Positions 1-7,912 of a DNA stretch of 64,000 nucleotides are shown here, in pieces. The position numbers and the translations under genes were made by a program. The DNA comes from Croceibacterium_A sp044506885 (lineage in GTDB: Bacteria > Pseudomonadota > Alphaproteobacteria > Sphingomonadales > Sphingomonadaceae), in assembly GCA_044506885.1 (NCBI GenBank), contig JBIQKC010000003.1, positions 57,187-121,186 of the forward strand. The letters run 5' to 3'. The notes under the pieces are model-generated. The model saw only the letters and a program-made list of their open reading frames with translations. It searched no databases and was not told where the DNA came from. Position 1 is the first letter of the stretch, and every line of letters starts with the position of its first letter.

Positions 1-1716
1 CTGCACGCCATCGAGCATGTAGGTGATGCCGCCCGCGACAGGGGCGCTCTGCGTCGGGTATTCCCACAGCACCTTGCCGCTGCGCGCGTCGAACGCGGCG
101 AAGGTCTGCTTCGTGGTCCCTTCGAACACGAGGTCGCTGGCGGTGACGAACACCCCGCCGTTGCCATGGCGCGGCAGTTCGACCTGCCAGGCGAGCTTCT
201 GGTTCACCGGATCCCACGCCGTCAGCCAGGCCTTTTCGACCTTGTTGCCTTCGGCCTGCAATTCCGCCCGCTTGCGCCCGACTTCGCCGGTATAGCCGCC
301 CCAGCCGCTGTTGGAGCGCATCGGCTGCGGCTTCCAGTCCGGTTGCAGCGCGTAGACGAACGCCGACTGATAGGCCGGGAAATAGGCCAGCCCGGTGCGC
401 GGGCTGTAGGCCATCGGGAACCAGTTGTGCCCGCCGCCCGGCCCCGGCATGACCAGCGCCGGTTCATCGAAGCTGTAGCGGACCGACTGGTTGACGATCG
501 GCCGCCCCTTTTCATCGAAGCCGCTGGCCCAGTTCTGCATCACGAACGCTTCGGCGCTGATGAATTCGCCCGTCTCACGGTCGAGCACGTAGAAGAACCC
601 GTTCTTCGGCGCCTGCATCAGCACCTTGCGCGTGCGCCCGTCGATTTCGAGATCGGCCGAAATCATCGACTGGGTGCAGGTCCAGTCCCACTCCTCGCCC
701 GGATTCATCTGGTAGTGCCAGCGGTATTCGCCGGTATCGGCATCGAGCGCGACGATCGAGCAGACGAACAGGTTGTCGCCTTCGTTGTTGGAACGATACC
801 AGCGGGCGTGCGGCACCGAGTTGCCGGTGCCGACATAGACGAGGTTGAATTCCGGATCGTAGGCGATCGAATCCCACGGGTTGGCCCCGCCGCCCAGTTC
901 CTTCCACAAACCGTCGGCCGACCAGGTCGCGCGCACCCAGTCCATCACCCCGTCCGACGCCTCGCCATCGGGCCCTTCGGCGGGATCGTTTGGCGTCAGG
1001 TAGAACTTCCACAGCTTCTCGCCCGTATCGGCGTCGAACGCGGCGGCGAAGCCGCGCACGCCCAGGTCGCCGCCCGACTGGCCGACCACCACCTTGCCGT
1101 CGAACACGCGCGGCGCGCCGGTGATGGTATAGGCGAAGCGGCTGTCGGGATCGAACGTGCGGGTGGTCCACACCGGCTGTCCTGTTTTCTGATCCAGCGC
1201 GATCAACCGCCCGTCGAGCGTGGCGATGATGACCTTGCCGTTCCACATCGCAAGGCCGCGCGACACCGGCTCGCAACAGGCGCGCCGGGCCATCTCGCGC
1301 GGGACTTGCGGATCGTATTCCCACAGCCGCTCTCCGGTGCGGGCGTCGTAGGCGATGGTCACGTTGAACGGCAGGATGTTGTAGAGCACGCCGTCGGCGT
1401 AGATCGGCGTCGCCTCCACTCCGCGGAACGTGCCGAGATCGTCGTACCACGCCAGCCCGAGCTGCGAGACGTTGGAGGCGTCGATCTGCGTCAGCGGGCT
1501 GAACCGCTGCGCGGTGTAGTCGCGCCCGTCGCTGGGCCATGCGCCGGCTGCGGGCTGCGCCAGTTCGTCCACCGGCGCGGCGTCCGGCCCGCCCACGCCC
1601 GAGCCCTGCGACGCCGTGCAGGCTGCCAGCGCCAGTGCAAGGCAGGCGACGGCCGGCCAGCGCCGAACCTGACACGGAAAGGGGGGTGAAAATTTCGGGC
1701 GTTCTGGATTTTTCAT
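1..1716 (-). CDS. PQQ-dependent (quinoprotein) alcohol/aldehyde dehydrogenase, C-terminus cut by the window edge
   Basis: Only the first 572 codons are inside the window; the gene reads off the left edge. The product is a periplasmic eight-bladed propeller dehydrogenase that oxidises alcohols or related substrates with pyrroloquinoline quinone. Visible hallmarks are repeated tryptophan-docking-like segments (for example GLAWYDDL), the adjacent cysteine pair C147-C148 that stacks on PQQ in this family, an Asn in a GTGN motif (N299) and the candidate catalytic base D379 in FFYVLDRETG. The N-terminus is hydrophobic and ends in a lipobox-like LAAC (Cys33), so it may be a lipoprotein, which is not the usual form for the family. 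Whether a C-terminal cytochrome c domain exists cannot be seen. The ATG at 1716 is the only good start. The SnoaL-like genes upstream are on the same strand, but a gap of about 317 bases separates them. Confidence 0.9.
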   Translation of the reverse strand, partial: MKNPERPKFSPPFPCQVRRWPAVACLALALAACTASQGSGVGGPDAAPVDELAQPAAGAWPSDGRDYTAQRFSPLTQIDASNVSQLGLAWYDDLGTFRGVEATPIYADGVLYNILPFNVTIAYDARTGERLWEYDPQVPREMARRACCEPVSRGLAMWNGKVIIATLDGRLIALDQKTGQPVWTTRTFDPDSRFAYTITGAPRVFDGKVVVGQSGGDLGVRGFAAAFDADTGEKLWKFYLTPNDPAEGPDGEASDGVMDWVRATWSADGLWKELGGGANPWDSIAYDPEFNLVYVGTGNSVPHARWYRSNNEGDNLFVCSIVALDADTGEYRWHYQMNPGEEWDWTCTQSMISADLEIDGRTRKVLMQAPKNGFFYVLDRETGEFISAEAFVMQNWASGFDEKGRPIVNQSVRYSFDEPALVMPGPGGGHNWFPMAYSPRTGLAYFPAYQSAFVYALQPDWKPQPMRSNSGWGGYTGEVGRKRAELQAEGNKVEKAWLTAWDPVNQKLAWQVELPRHGNGGVFVTASDLVFEGTTKQTFAAFDARSGKVLWEYPTQSAPVAGGITYMLDGVQ

Positions 1717-1812
1717 ATGTGTTTTCATTCACTTGTCTCGGATAATGCGGCGCGCACTGTCACCTTTCGCGAAAAGCCGGCGGCGGGACGCATATCCGGA
1801 GTCTTCAATTTA

Positions 1813-1853
1813 CCATATCGGCAATATGAGATATTTTATATTGGCCATATTGG
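1813..1853. promoter_or_regulatory. AT-rich imperfect dyad, candidate operator for the dehydrogenase gene
   Basis: In a strikingly AT-rich patch, the arm at 1813-1827 (ccatatcggcaatat) is an imperfect inverted copy of the arm at 1838-1853 (atattggccatattgg). The dyad lies about 100-135 bases upstream of the dehydrogenase ATG at 1716. Position and symmetry fit a regulator-binding site, but no regulator family can be named from the sequence. Nothing else except the palindromic repeat at 1907-1980 is visible in the 1717-2033 gap. Confidence 0.35.
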
Positions 1854-1906
1854 AACGTGCGCGAGTAGGACAGACATTTCCGGCAGGCCCCGGTTTCGGT
1901 TTTTTT

Positions 1907-1980
1907 CGTCATTGCGAGGAACGTAGCAATCCGGAGCGTCGCGCGAGAAGCCCTGGATTGCTTCGTTCCTCGCAATGACG
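1907..1980. repeat. REP-like long palindromic intergenic repeat
   Basis: Two 26-base arms (1907-1932 and 1955-1980) are inverted copies with one mismatch, separated by a 22-base loop. The outer end reads cgtcattgcgagga and its complement. This is the form of the palindromic interspersed repeats found between genes in many alphaproteobacteria. It sits downstream of the third SnoaL-like gene and could form an mRNA-end hairpin. There is no coding capacity. Confidence 0.7.
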
Positions 1981-2033
1981 AGGGGCTCCTGAAACACCAT
2001 CCATTCCCGCCATCGCACCCGGCCGGTCCGCGC

Positions 2034-2819
2034 TCAATCGCGCGGCGGTTCGGCGATGGGCTGCGATCCGTCCACCAGCCGGCCGACCTTGAGCGCTTCG
2101 GCCTGTTCGGGCGTGCCCGGCGGCCGGTGATAGGCGCCCGCTTCGGCCGGATCGGGCCGGAAGACATTGCCCGTGACCGGGTTCGGATAGTGGAATGGGG
2201 CGATGTAGTAGGCCGGGTAGGTCAGGTAGACGGTGGACGGCGGCAGGTCCGGCGGCGGATCGAACTTGTCCGGCCAGGTGTTGTTGAGCGCGTTCTTCCC
2301 CCACCCTTCCCAGTTGGTGTACATCGTGAACGGGCCCGACAGGCGGCTGATGCGCCACTTTCCGTCCGCCCCCTTCTCGTAAGCGTTTTCGTACAGCGGC
2401 AGGCCCCAGCCGCCGTTGCTCATCACATAGGCGCGGCTGCGGACCCAGCCGGTCCGGCCGTCGGCGGAAATGTCCGGGATCGGCTGGAACTGCATGTGGT
2501 TGGCGAGCACGCCGGGCTTGGCCCCGTCCGGTCCGAACGCGGTCTGCATGTATTCGAGCACGCGGTGCTTGCCGAGGAACAGGCCCTTGCCGCCGATCTC
2601 CAGCGTGGCATCTTCGGTGAACAGCTCCGAAAGCTGGGTCCATTGGCCCTTGTCCACGAAGTAGCCGTAGGTCCGCTGGAGGATCTCGATCTGGTTCATC
2701 GCCTCCAGCCGATCGATCCGCGCTTCGAGCGCATCGAGCTTTTCGTCGGCGGTCTGCGCCAGCGCTGGAGTAGCGACGGCGGCGAGGAGCGATGCCGCGA
2801 ATGCCATCCTCATCATCAT
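2034..2819 (-). CDS. Exported SnoaL/NTF2-like protein (third of three tandem paralogues)
   Basis: A 261-residue protein with a cleavable signal peptide (about residues 1-21, ending ATPALAQ), a short heptad-rich helix (residues 22-45) and a SnoaL-like alpha+beta cone domain. It shares with its two upstream neighbours the block around QRTYGYFVDKGQW, then F-x-D/N-x-(A/G)-(T/S), then G-K/R-x-R, and a C-terminal tail with a NPVTG motif; this copy has a longer tail than the others. Family members bind or isomerise small hydrophobic substrates, but no activity can be assigned. The start is the first of three consecutive ATG codons; it overlaps the stop of the gene before it as ATGA, so translation is probably coupled. 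Confidence 0.8.
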   Translation of the reverse strand: MMMRMAFAASLLAAVATPALAQTADEKLDALEARIDRLEAMNQIEILQRTYGYFVDKGQWTQLSELFTEDATLEIGGKGLFLGKHRVLEYMQTAFGPDGAKPGVLANHMQFQPIPDISADGRTGWVRSRAYVMSNGGWGLPLYENAYEKGADGKWRISRLSGPFTMYTNWEGWGKNALNNTWPDKFDPPPDLPPSTVYLTYPAYYIAPFHYPNPVTGNVFRPDPAEAGAYHRPPGTPEQAEALKVGRLVDGSQPIAEPPRD

Positions 2820-3538
2820 TCCCTCCCCACCACGTCGTCGGCCGGTTGCGGCAAGTCCTTCAGCGACTGGCCCGTCACCGGATGGTCGAAGCTGAACGGC
2901 GGGATATAGTTGCTCGGATAGGGGCGATAGACTTCCGTGGGCGGCGCGTCGGGCGGGAACAGCGCGCTGACCCCCTCCATCGGCAGGGCCGAGCGCATGA
3001 AGCCCTGATCGTAGTCGGTCAGCGCGGTGGGGTAGAAGTGCAGGCTGGAGATCTTCCACACGCCGCCTTCCTTGACATATTCGTTCTCGTAGACGCCCAC
3101 GCCCCAGACACCGTTCCTGCCCGGTTCGCCGAGCATGACCATGCCCTGCCAGCGACCGGTGGCGGTGCGCCCGTCATCGGCGACGACGACCACGTCCTGA
3201 AGCTGCATGTGGTTGTTGAGATATTTGGGCGCGAGGCCCTGCGGCCCGAACAGCAGCAGCGCGCGGCGGATACGCTCCTTGCCGATATAGACCCCGCGCT
3301 GGCCGTATTCGAAGCTGCCGTTGCGGCTGAACAGTTCCGCCACTTCGTTCCACAGGCCCTTGTCGAAGTAATAGCCATAGGTCGCCTGGAGGTTTTCGAT
3401 GGCGTCCTTGTCCTCCAGCCGCTCGACCCGCTCACGATAGGCGGCGAGCCGTTCCTCGGCGGACTGGGCGAAGGCGGGAGCGGCGGGAGCGGCAACGGCG
3501 GCGGCGCACAGCGCCAGCAGGGGAGCGCGGATGCCCAT
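2816..3538 (-). CDS. Exported SnoaL/NTF2-like protein (second of three tandem paralogues)
   Basis: A 240-residue protein with an alanine-rich signal peptide ending about PAFAQ, a charged helix (RLEDKDAIENLQ) and a SnoaL-like domain containing the shared ATYGYYFDKGLWNEVAELF block. The tail carries the same proline-rich segment and HPVTG motif as the flanking copies. Its ATG shares one base with the stop codon of the first paralogue (TGATG), and its own stop overlaps the next start (ATGA). The three genes therefore form one tightly coupled transcript, and the products may act together or as hetero-oligomers in the periplasm (inference). The substrate is unknown. Confidence 0.8.
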   Translation of the reverse strand: MGIRAPLLALCAAAVAAPAAPAFAQSAEERLAAYRERVERLEDKDAIENLQATYGYYFDKGLWNEVAELFSRNGSFEYGQRGVYIGKERIRRALLLFGPQGLAPKYLNNHMQLQDVVVVADDGRTATGRWQGMVMLGEPGRNGVWGVGVYENEYVKEGGVWKISSLHFYPTALTDYDQGFMRSALPMEGVSALFPPDAPPTEVYRPYPSNYIPPFSFDHPVTGQSLKDLPQPADDVVGRE

Positions 3539-4254
3539 CAGCGCGCCTCCTTCACTGCCCGCCCCGTGACCGGGTTGGGCGCCTGGAACGGCGGCGCCTG
3601 CACCGCCGGGAACGGTTCGTATGTCGCGGTCGGCCCGCTATCGGGCGGATAATCGACCGCGGCCTGGCTGCGCGCGAGCCCTTCGCCCGGTTTCAGCCGC
3701 GCCCAGCCGCGTTCGTACGGGGCGACGAAGTTGACGTAGAGGTGCAGCGACCGGATGCGCCAGATCCCGTCCGGCCCTTTCTCGTACGTGTTCTCGTAGA
3801 TGCCGTCGCGCCATTCGGCGTGCTGCTTGTATTGCCCCAGCATGCCGAGATCGCGCCAGCGCGCGGTGGCCGTGCGCCCGTCGGCGGCGACGGCAATCGC
3901 CGGCTGGAGCGTGACCCATTCGTTGAGCTGGCCGTAGATCAGCCCTTCCTGCCCGCCGTGCAGGCGTTTCAGGTATTCGCGGATGCGCTCTCGCCCCCGG
4001 TAGACGCCGTCCACGCCGATCTCGATCGTGCCGTCATCGGCGAACAGGTCCGCCGCTTCGCCCCACAGCCCGCGATCGACGTAGAAGCCGAACGCGCGTT
4101 GCAGCTTCTTCACCGCGCGCGTTCCTTCGAGCACTTCGACCCGCTGCGTCAACGCCTCTATCCGGGCGTCGATGCCCTGCGCCCGCGCCGGCCCGGCGGC
4201 CGTGGCGGCGAGGGCGAGCGACGAGACTACGAGAATGGCGGCAGCTTTCATCAT
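3538..4254 (-). CDS. Exported SnoaL/NTF2-like protein (first of three tandem paralogues)
   Basis: A 238-residue protein beginning at the first of two adjacent ATG codons, directly preceded by a G-rich stretch that can serve as ribosome binding site. A signal peptide covers about residues 1-25 (ending GPARAQG). The mature part has a coiled helix (VEVLEGTRAVKKLQ) and a SnoaL-like domain with AFGFYVDRGLW, DDGTIEIG and RGRERIREYL blocks equivalent to those of the two genes downstream. It ends with the shared NPVTG tail. It is the leading gene of the three-gene unit and diverges from the efflux operon. An upstream extension of the frame to 4479 exists but would destroy the signal peptide. Confidence 0.8.
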   Translation of the reverse strand: MMKAAAILVVSSLALAATAAGPARAQGIDARIEALTQRVEVLEGTRAVKKLQRAFGFYVDRGLWGEAADLFADDGTIEIGVDGVYRGRERIREYLKRLHGGQEGLIYGQLNEWVTLQPAIAVAADGRTATARWRDLGMLGQYKQHAEWRDGIYENTYEKGPDGIWRIRSLHLYVNFVAPYERGWARLKPGEGLARSQAAVDYPPDSGPTATYEPFPAVQAPPFQAPNPVTGRAVKEAR

Positions 4255-4398
4255 CCCCCCGGCTCCGGTCCGATTTTTCGCGCATGATAGGCCGGACGGC
4301 GATGGTGAAAAGCATAAACTGTCATGCGGGACAACAAATCGGGCCCGACTTTCCTGTTGCATTTGCGCACCATACGGGCATTCGCGCCGATCACCCTC

Positions 4399-4427
4399 TT
4401 GTAACTGTGTTATTGGCACCATACAGT
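4399..4427 (+). promoter_or_regulatory. Candidate sigma-70-like promoter of the efflux operon
   Basis: TTGTAA at 4399-4404 and TACAGT at 4422-4427 are spaced by 17 bases, the optimal -35/-10 distance, and lie about 30 bases before the outer-membrane factor ATG at 4458. The region is markedly more AT-rich than the surrounding genes. The call rests on motif and spacing only. Confidence 0.45.
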
Positions 4428-4457
4428 AGGGACGAAAGAGGACGGGTGGGGGTCGCG

Positions 4458-5870
4458 ATGAAGGTGCGGGGACGGACAATGCTGGGGCTCGCCGTGCTGG
4501 CGCTGGCCGGCTGCGCGCACCCCGCGGACTTTACGGCGCCGAACGCCGGGATGGCCGTGCCCGAGGACTGGGCCGTGGCCGATCCGGCGCCGGCGTCGCT
4601 CGACCTGTCCGCCTACTGGCGCATGCTCGACGACCCGCTGCTGACCGAATTCGTCGAAGCGGCGCTCGCCAACAATCTCGACATAGCGCAGAGCGCGGCC
4701 CGGCTCGAGCAGGCGCGGGCGCAACTGCGCGGGGCGCGGGCGGGCTATCTGCCGCAGCTTTCCGCGAGCGGCCGGGCGGCGCGCGATGTCGGCGATCTGG
4801 CGCAGGACGATGTGCAGCTTTCGCTGGGGGCCGATGCGAGCTGGGAAGCGGACCTGTTCGGCCGCATCGGCGCCGATGTCGCGGCTTCGGAAGCGGACCT
4901 CGCCGCCGCCGGATATTCGCTGGCCGACCTGCGGCGGCTGATCGCCGGGCAAGTGGCGCTGGCGACGATCTCCGCGCGTTCGACCGCGCTCCAGCTCGCG
5001 ATCGCGCGCGACACGCTCGCCTATCAGGACGAAAACCTGCAAATCGCCCGCTGGCGCGTGCAGGCCGGGCTGGTGTCGAGCCTCGATGTCGAGCAGGCGC
5101 GCGGGCAGCGGGCGCAGACGGCGGCGACGATCCCGCTGCTCGAAGGCAATCTCGCCGCCACCGCGAACGCGATCTCGACCATGATCGGCGAGCCGCCGGG
5201 ACGCGTGCTGGCGGCGTTCGACGGCTCCGACTTCGTTCCCGCGCCGCCCGAGCTGGCCGGGTTCGAAGCGCCGGCCGAAGTGCTGCGCCGCCGGCCCGAC
5301 GTGCGCGCCGCCGAAGCGAACCTGCTGTCCAGCACCGCGCGCATCGACGGCGCGCGGGCGCAACTGTTTCCGCTGATCCGCCTCGGCGGCACGGTCGGCA
5401 CGGCCTCGCTCGGGGTCGATACGCTGTTCGACGTGATCACCGGCAGCCTGTTCGGCACCGTCAGCCAGTTGCTGTTCGACGGCGGGCGCACCGCGGCGCA
5501 GATCGACAGCGCCGAAGCGGCCGCCGAAGGCTCGCTCGCCGCGTGGCGGCTGTCGATCCTCGGCGCGCTGGAGGATGTCGAGACCGCCGCCGTCGACCTC
5601 GACAAGTCCGAAGAACGGGTGCTGATCTTCGACGAAGCGCTGGAAGCGGCGAACAATTCCGCGCTCCTCGCGCGCAGCCAGTACCAGGCCGGCCTGACCG
5701 ATTTCCGCAACCTGCTGACCTCCGAGAACCAGTTGCTGTCGGCCCGCAACTCCGAAGCGGCGGCGCGGGCGGATCGCGCCAGCGCCTTCGTCAGGCTGAC
5801 CCAGGCGCTCGGCGGCGGCTGGTCGCCGGCGGACTATCCACTCCCCATCGACGACGGGATCGAACCATGA
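4458..5870 (+). CDS. NodT-family outer-membrane efflux lipoprotein (TolC-like)
   Basis: A 470-residue outer-membrane factor that forms the exit duct of a tripartite exporter. It has a type II signal with lipobox LAGC (Cys19), then two repeated alpha-helical hairpin/barrel halves typical of the OEP family, recognisable in SARLEQARAQLRGARAGYLP and the second-half segment TDFRNLLTSENQLLSARN. The length fits NodT/OprM proteins. The frame continues upstream to 4284, but ATG 4458 restores the lipoprotein signal and lies just after a promoter-like element. The stop overlaps the next start as ATGA, so it is co-translated with the adaptor and ABC genes that follow. Confidence 0.9.
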   Translation: MKVRGRTMLGLAVLALAGCAHPADFTAPNAGMAVPEDWAVADPAPASLDLSAYWRMLDDPLLTEFVEAALANNLDIAQSAARLEQARAQLRGARAGYLPQLSASGRAARDVGDLAQDDVQLSLGADASWEADLFGRIGADVAASEADLAAAGYSLADLRRLIAGQVALATISARSTALQLAIARDTLAYQDENLQIARWRVQAGLVSSLDVEQARGQRAQTAATIPLLEGNLAATANAISTMIGEPPGRVLAAFDGSDFVPAPPELAGFEAPAEVLRRRPDVRAAEANLLSSTARIDGARAQLFPLIRLGGTVGTASLGVDTLFDVITGSLFGTVSQLLFDGGRTAAQIDSAEAAAEGSLAAWRLSILGALEDVETAAVDLDKSEERVLIFDEALEAANNSALLARSQYQAGLTDFRNLLTSENQLLSARNSEAAARADRASAFVRLTQALGGGWSPADYPLPIDDGIEP

Positions 5871-7186
5871 CCGAGACGACCGTGGCTCCGGAGGCCGGAG
5901 AACAAGCGCAATCCCTGGAGGAGTTTCTCGGCGTCTCGGAACGGCCGCGCTGGCAGCGCTGGGCCAAGTACTGGGTGCCGGCAGTCGTCGTCCTGCTGGT
6001 CGCGCTCTACTTCCTGCGCGGCGGCGAGAAAGGGCCGGACTACATCACCGAGGACGTGGTGGAACGCTCGCTCGACATCGAGATCACCGCCACCGGCAAC
6101 CTGCGCCCGACCAACCAGGTCGACGTCGGCTCCGAGGTATCCGGGCGGATCGACCGGGTGCTGGTCGACGTCAACGACCAGGTCGCGCGGGGGCAGGTGC
6201 TGGCGCAGATCAACACCGACGTGATCGAGGATCAGATCCGGCAGGCGCGGGCCAACGTCAATTCGGCGCAGGCCTCCGTGGCGCAGGCGCGGGCGACGCT
6301 GGACGTCGATACCGCCCAGCTCGCGCGGTTGCAGGAAGTCCACCGCCTGTCGGACGGCAAAGTCCCCTCGCGGACCGAGATGGAGGCGGCGGAGGCCGCC
6401 GTGGCGCGCAGCCGCGCGGCGCTCAATTCCGCGCAGGCCAGCGTGACTTCGGCGCAGGCGCAGCTTTCGACGGCGATGACCAACCGCGACCGCGCAGTCA
6501 TCCGTTCGCCGGTGTCGGGCGTGGTGCTGGCGCGGCAGGTGGAGCCGGGCCAGACCGTGGCGGCGAGCTTCAACACGCCGACGCTGTTCGTGATCGCCGA
6601 AGACCTTGCGCTGATGCAGCTGAGGGTGTCGGTCGACGAGGCCGACGTCGGTCAGGTCGAGGCGGGGCAGAAGGCCTCCTTCACCGTCGATGCCTATCCC
6701 GGACGGCGCTTCCCCGCGACCGTGGAACGGGTGGCGCTGGCTTCCGCCAACACCGCCACATCGAGCCAGACCCAGCAAACGGGCCAGAGCAACACAGTGG
6801 TCAACTACGAGGCGCGGCTGACGGTCGCCAATGCCGACGGGTTGCTGCGTCCGGGCATGACCGCCACCGCCAACATCGCCACCGACAGCACCGGCGAGCG
6901 CATGCTGGTGCCCAACGGCGCGCTGCGCTTCGAACCGCCGAACGAAGACCAGCTCGGCGGGGTTCAGGTCGCCGGCGGCAACGACTTCGGCCTCGACCGC
7001 GAGGAAACGCGGGCGACTATCGGCCGCGGCAGCCGCCAGACGGTCCACGTGCTGGAGGACGACGGCACGCTGAAGCCGGTCGAAGTGGTCACCGGACAGA
7101 GCGACGGACGCTATACGGTCGTCACTTCCGACGAGCTCAAGACCGGCATGAAAGTGGTCACCTCGGTAAGGGCCGGCACCGAGTGA
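5867..7186 (+). CDS. Periplasmic adaptor subunit of tripartite efflux pump (MacA/HlyD-like)
   Basis: A 439-residue membrane fusion protein that bridges the inner-membrane ABC permease to the outer-membrane factor. A single membrane anchor (about residues 33-50, VPAVVVLLVALYFL) is followed by a lipoyl-like half (GSEVSGRIDRVLVDVNDQV), a long alpha-helical hairpin rich in Ala/Gln/Ser (about residues 115-205), the second lipoyl half (IRSPVSGVVLARQVEPGQTV) and a beta-barrel domain. It is linked at both ends: its ATG overlaps the previous stop, and its stop overlaps the GTG start of the ATPase (GTGA). Domain order and context make MacA the closest named relative; the exported substrate is not evident. 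Confidence 0.92.
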   Translation: MTETTVAPEAGEQAQSLEEFLGVSERPRWQRWAKYWVPAVVVLLVALYFLRGGEKGPDYITEDVVERSLDIEITATGNLRPTNQVDVGSEVSGRIDRVLVDVNDQVARGQVLAQINTDVIEDQIRQARANVNSAQASVAQARATLDVDTAQLARLQEVHRLSDGKVPSRTEMEAAEAAVARSRAALNSAQASVTSAQAQLSTAMTNRDRAVIRSPVSGVVLARQVEPGQTVAASFNTPTLFVIAEDLALMQLRVSVDEADVGQVEAGQKASFTVDAYPGRRFPATVERVALASANTATSSQTQQTGQSNTVVNYEARLTVANADGLLRPGMTATANIATDSTGERMLVPNGALRFEPPNEDQLGGVQVAGGNDFGLDREETRATIGRGSRQTVHVLEDDGTLKPVEVVTGQSDGRYTVVTSDELKTGMKVVTSVRAGTE

Positions 7187-7902
7187 GCGGACCGCCGATC
7201 ATCGAACTCGAAGGCATAACCAAGACCTTCGGCGAGGGGATGGCGGCGTTCCAGGCCCTGAAGGGGGTCGATCTCGCCATCGAGCAGGGCGATTTCGTCG
7301 CCGTCATGGGCCCGTCGGGCTCGGGCAAGTCGACCACGATGAACATCCTCGGCTGCCTCGACGTGCCGACCTCGGGCGTGTTCCGGTTCCTCGGCGCCGA
7401 AGTGCAGTCGCTCACCCGCGACCAGCGTTCGCTGCTGCGCCGCAGGTACCTCGGCTTCGTGTTCCAGGGCTTCAACCTGCTGGCCCGCACCAGCGCGGTC
7501 GAGAACGTCGAGCTGCCGCTACTCTATCGCGGCGAGAGCAAGGCCGTGCGGCGCGAAGCGGCGATGCGGGCGCTCGACCGCGTCGGGCTGGCCCCCTGGG
7601 CCGAGCATACGCCGGCGGAGCTTTCGGGCGGGCAGCAGCAGCGCGTCGCCATCGCCCGCGCGCTGGTGACCGACCCCGAAGTGCTGCTGGCGGACGAGCC
7701 GACCGGAAACCTCGATTCCGAACGGTCGATAGAGATCATGGAGTTCCTGACCGAGCTGAACGCGACCGGCATCACCATCCTGATGGTGACGCACGAACCG
7801 GAAATGGCCGCCTTCGCCAAGACCGTGGTCCACTTCAAGGACGGCCTGGTCGAACGTATCGAGCGCGGCCATCACCAGCGCGAACCGGTCGGGACGGCAT
7901 AG
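7183..7902 (+). CDS. ABC transporter ATP-binding protein, MacB/LolD-type
   Basis: A 239-residue nucleotide-binding subunit with Walker A GPSGSGKST (residues 43-51), signature LSGGQQQR, Walker B VLLADEPTGNLDS and the switch His in MVTHEPE. It energises the mechanotransmission-type permease encoded immediately downstream. The start is GTG 7183, overlapping the adaptor stop. In E. coli MacB the ATPase and permease are one polypeptide; here they are separate genes, a common arrangement in alphaproteobacteria. Confidence 0.93.
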   Translation: MSGPPIIELEGITKTFGEGMAAFQALKGVDLAIEQGDFVAVMGPSGSGKSTTMNILGCLDVPTSGVFRFLGAEVQSLTRDQRSLLRRRYLGFVFQGFNLLARTSAVENVELPLLYRGESKAVRREAAMRALDRVGLAPWAEHTPAELSGGQQQRVAIARALVTDPEVLLADEPTGNLDSERSIEIMEFLTELNATGITILMVTHEPEMAAFAKTVVHFKDGLVERIERGHHQREPVGTA

Positions 7903-7912
7903 GACAAGTCTG

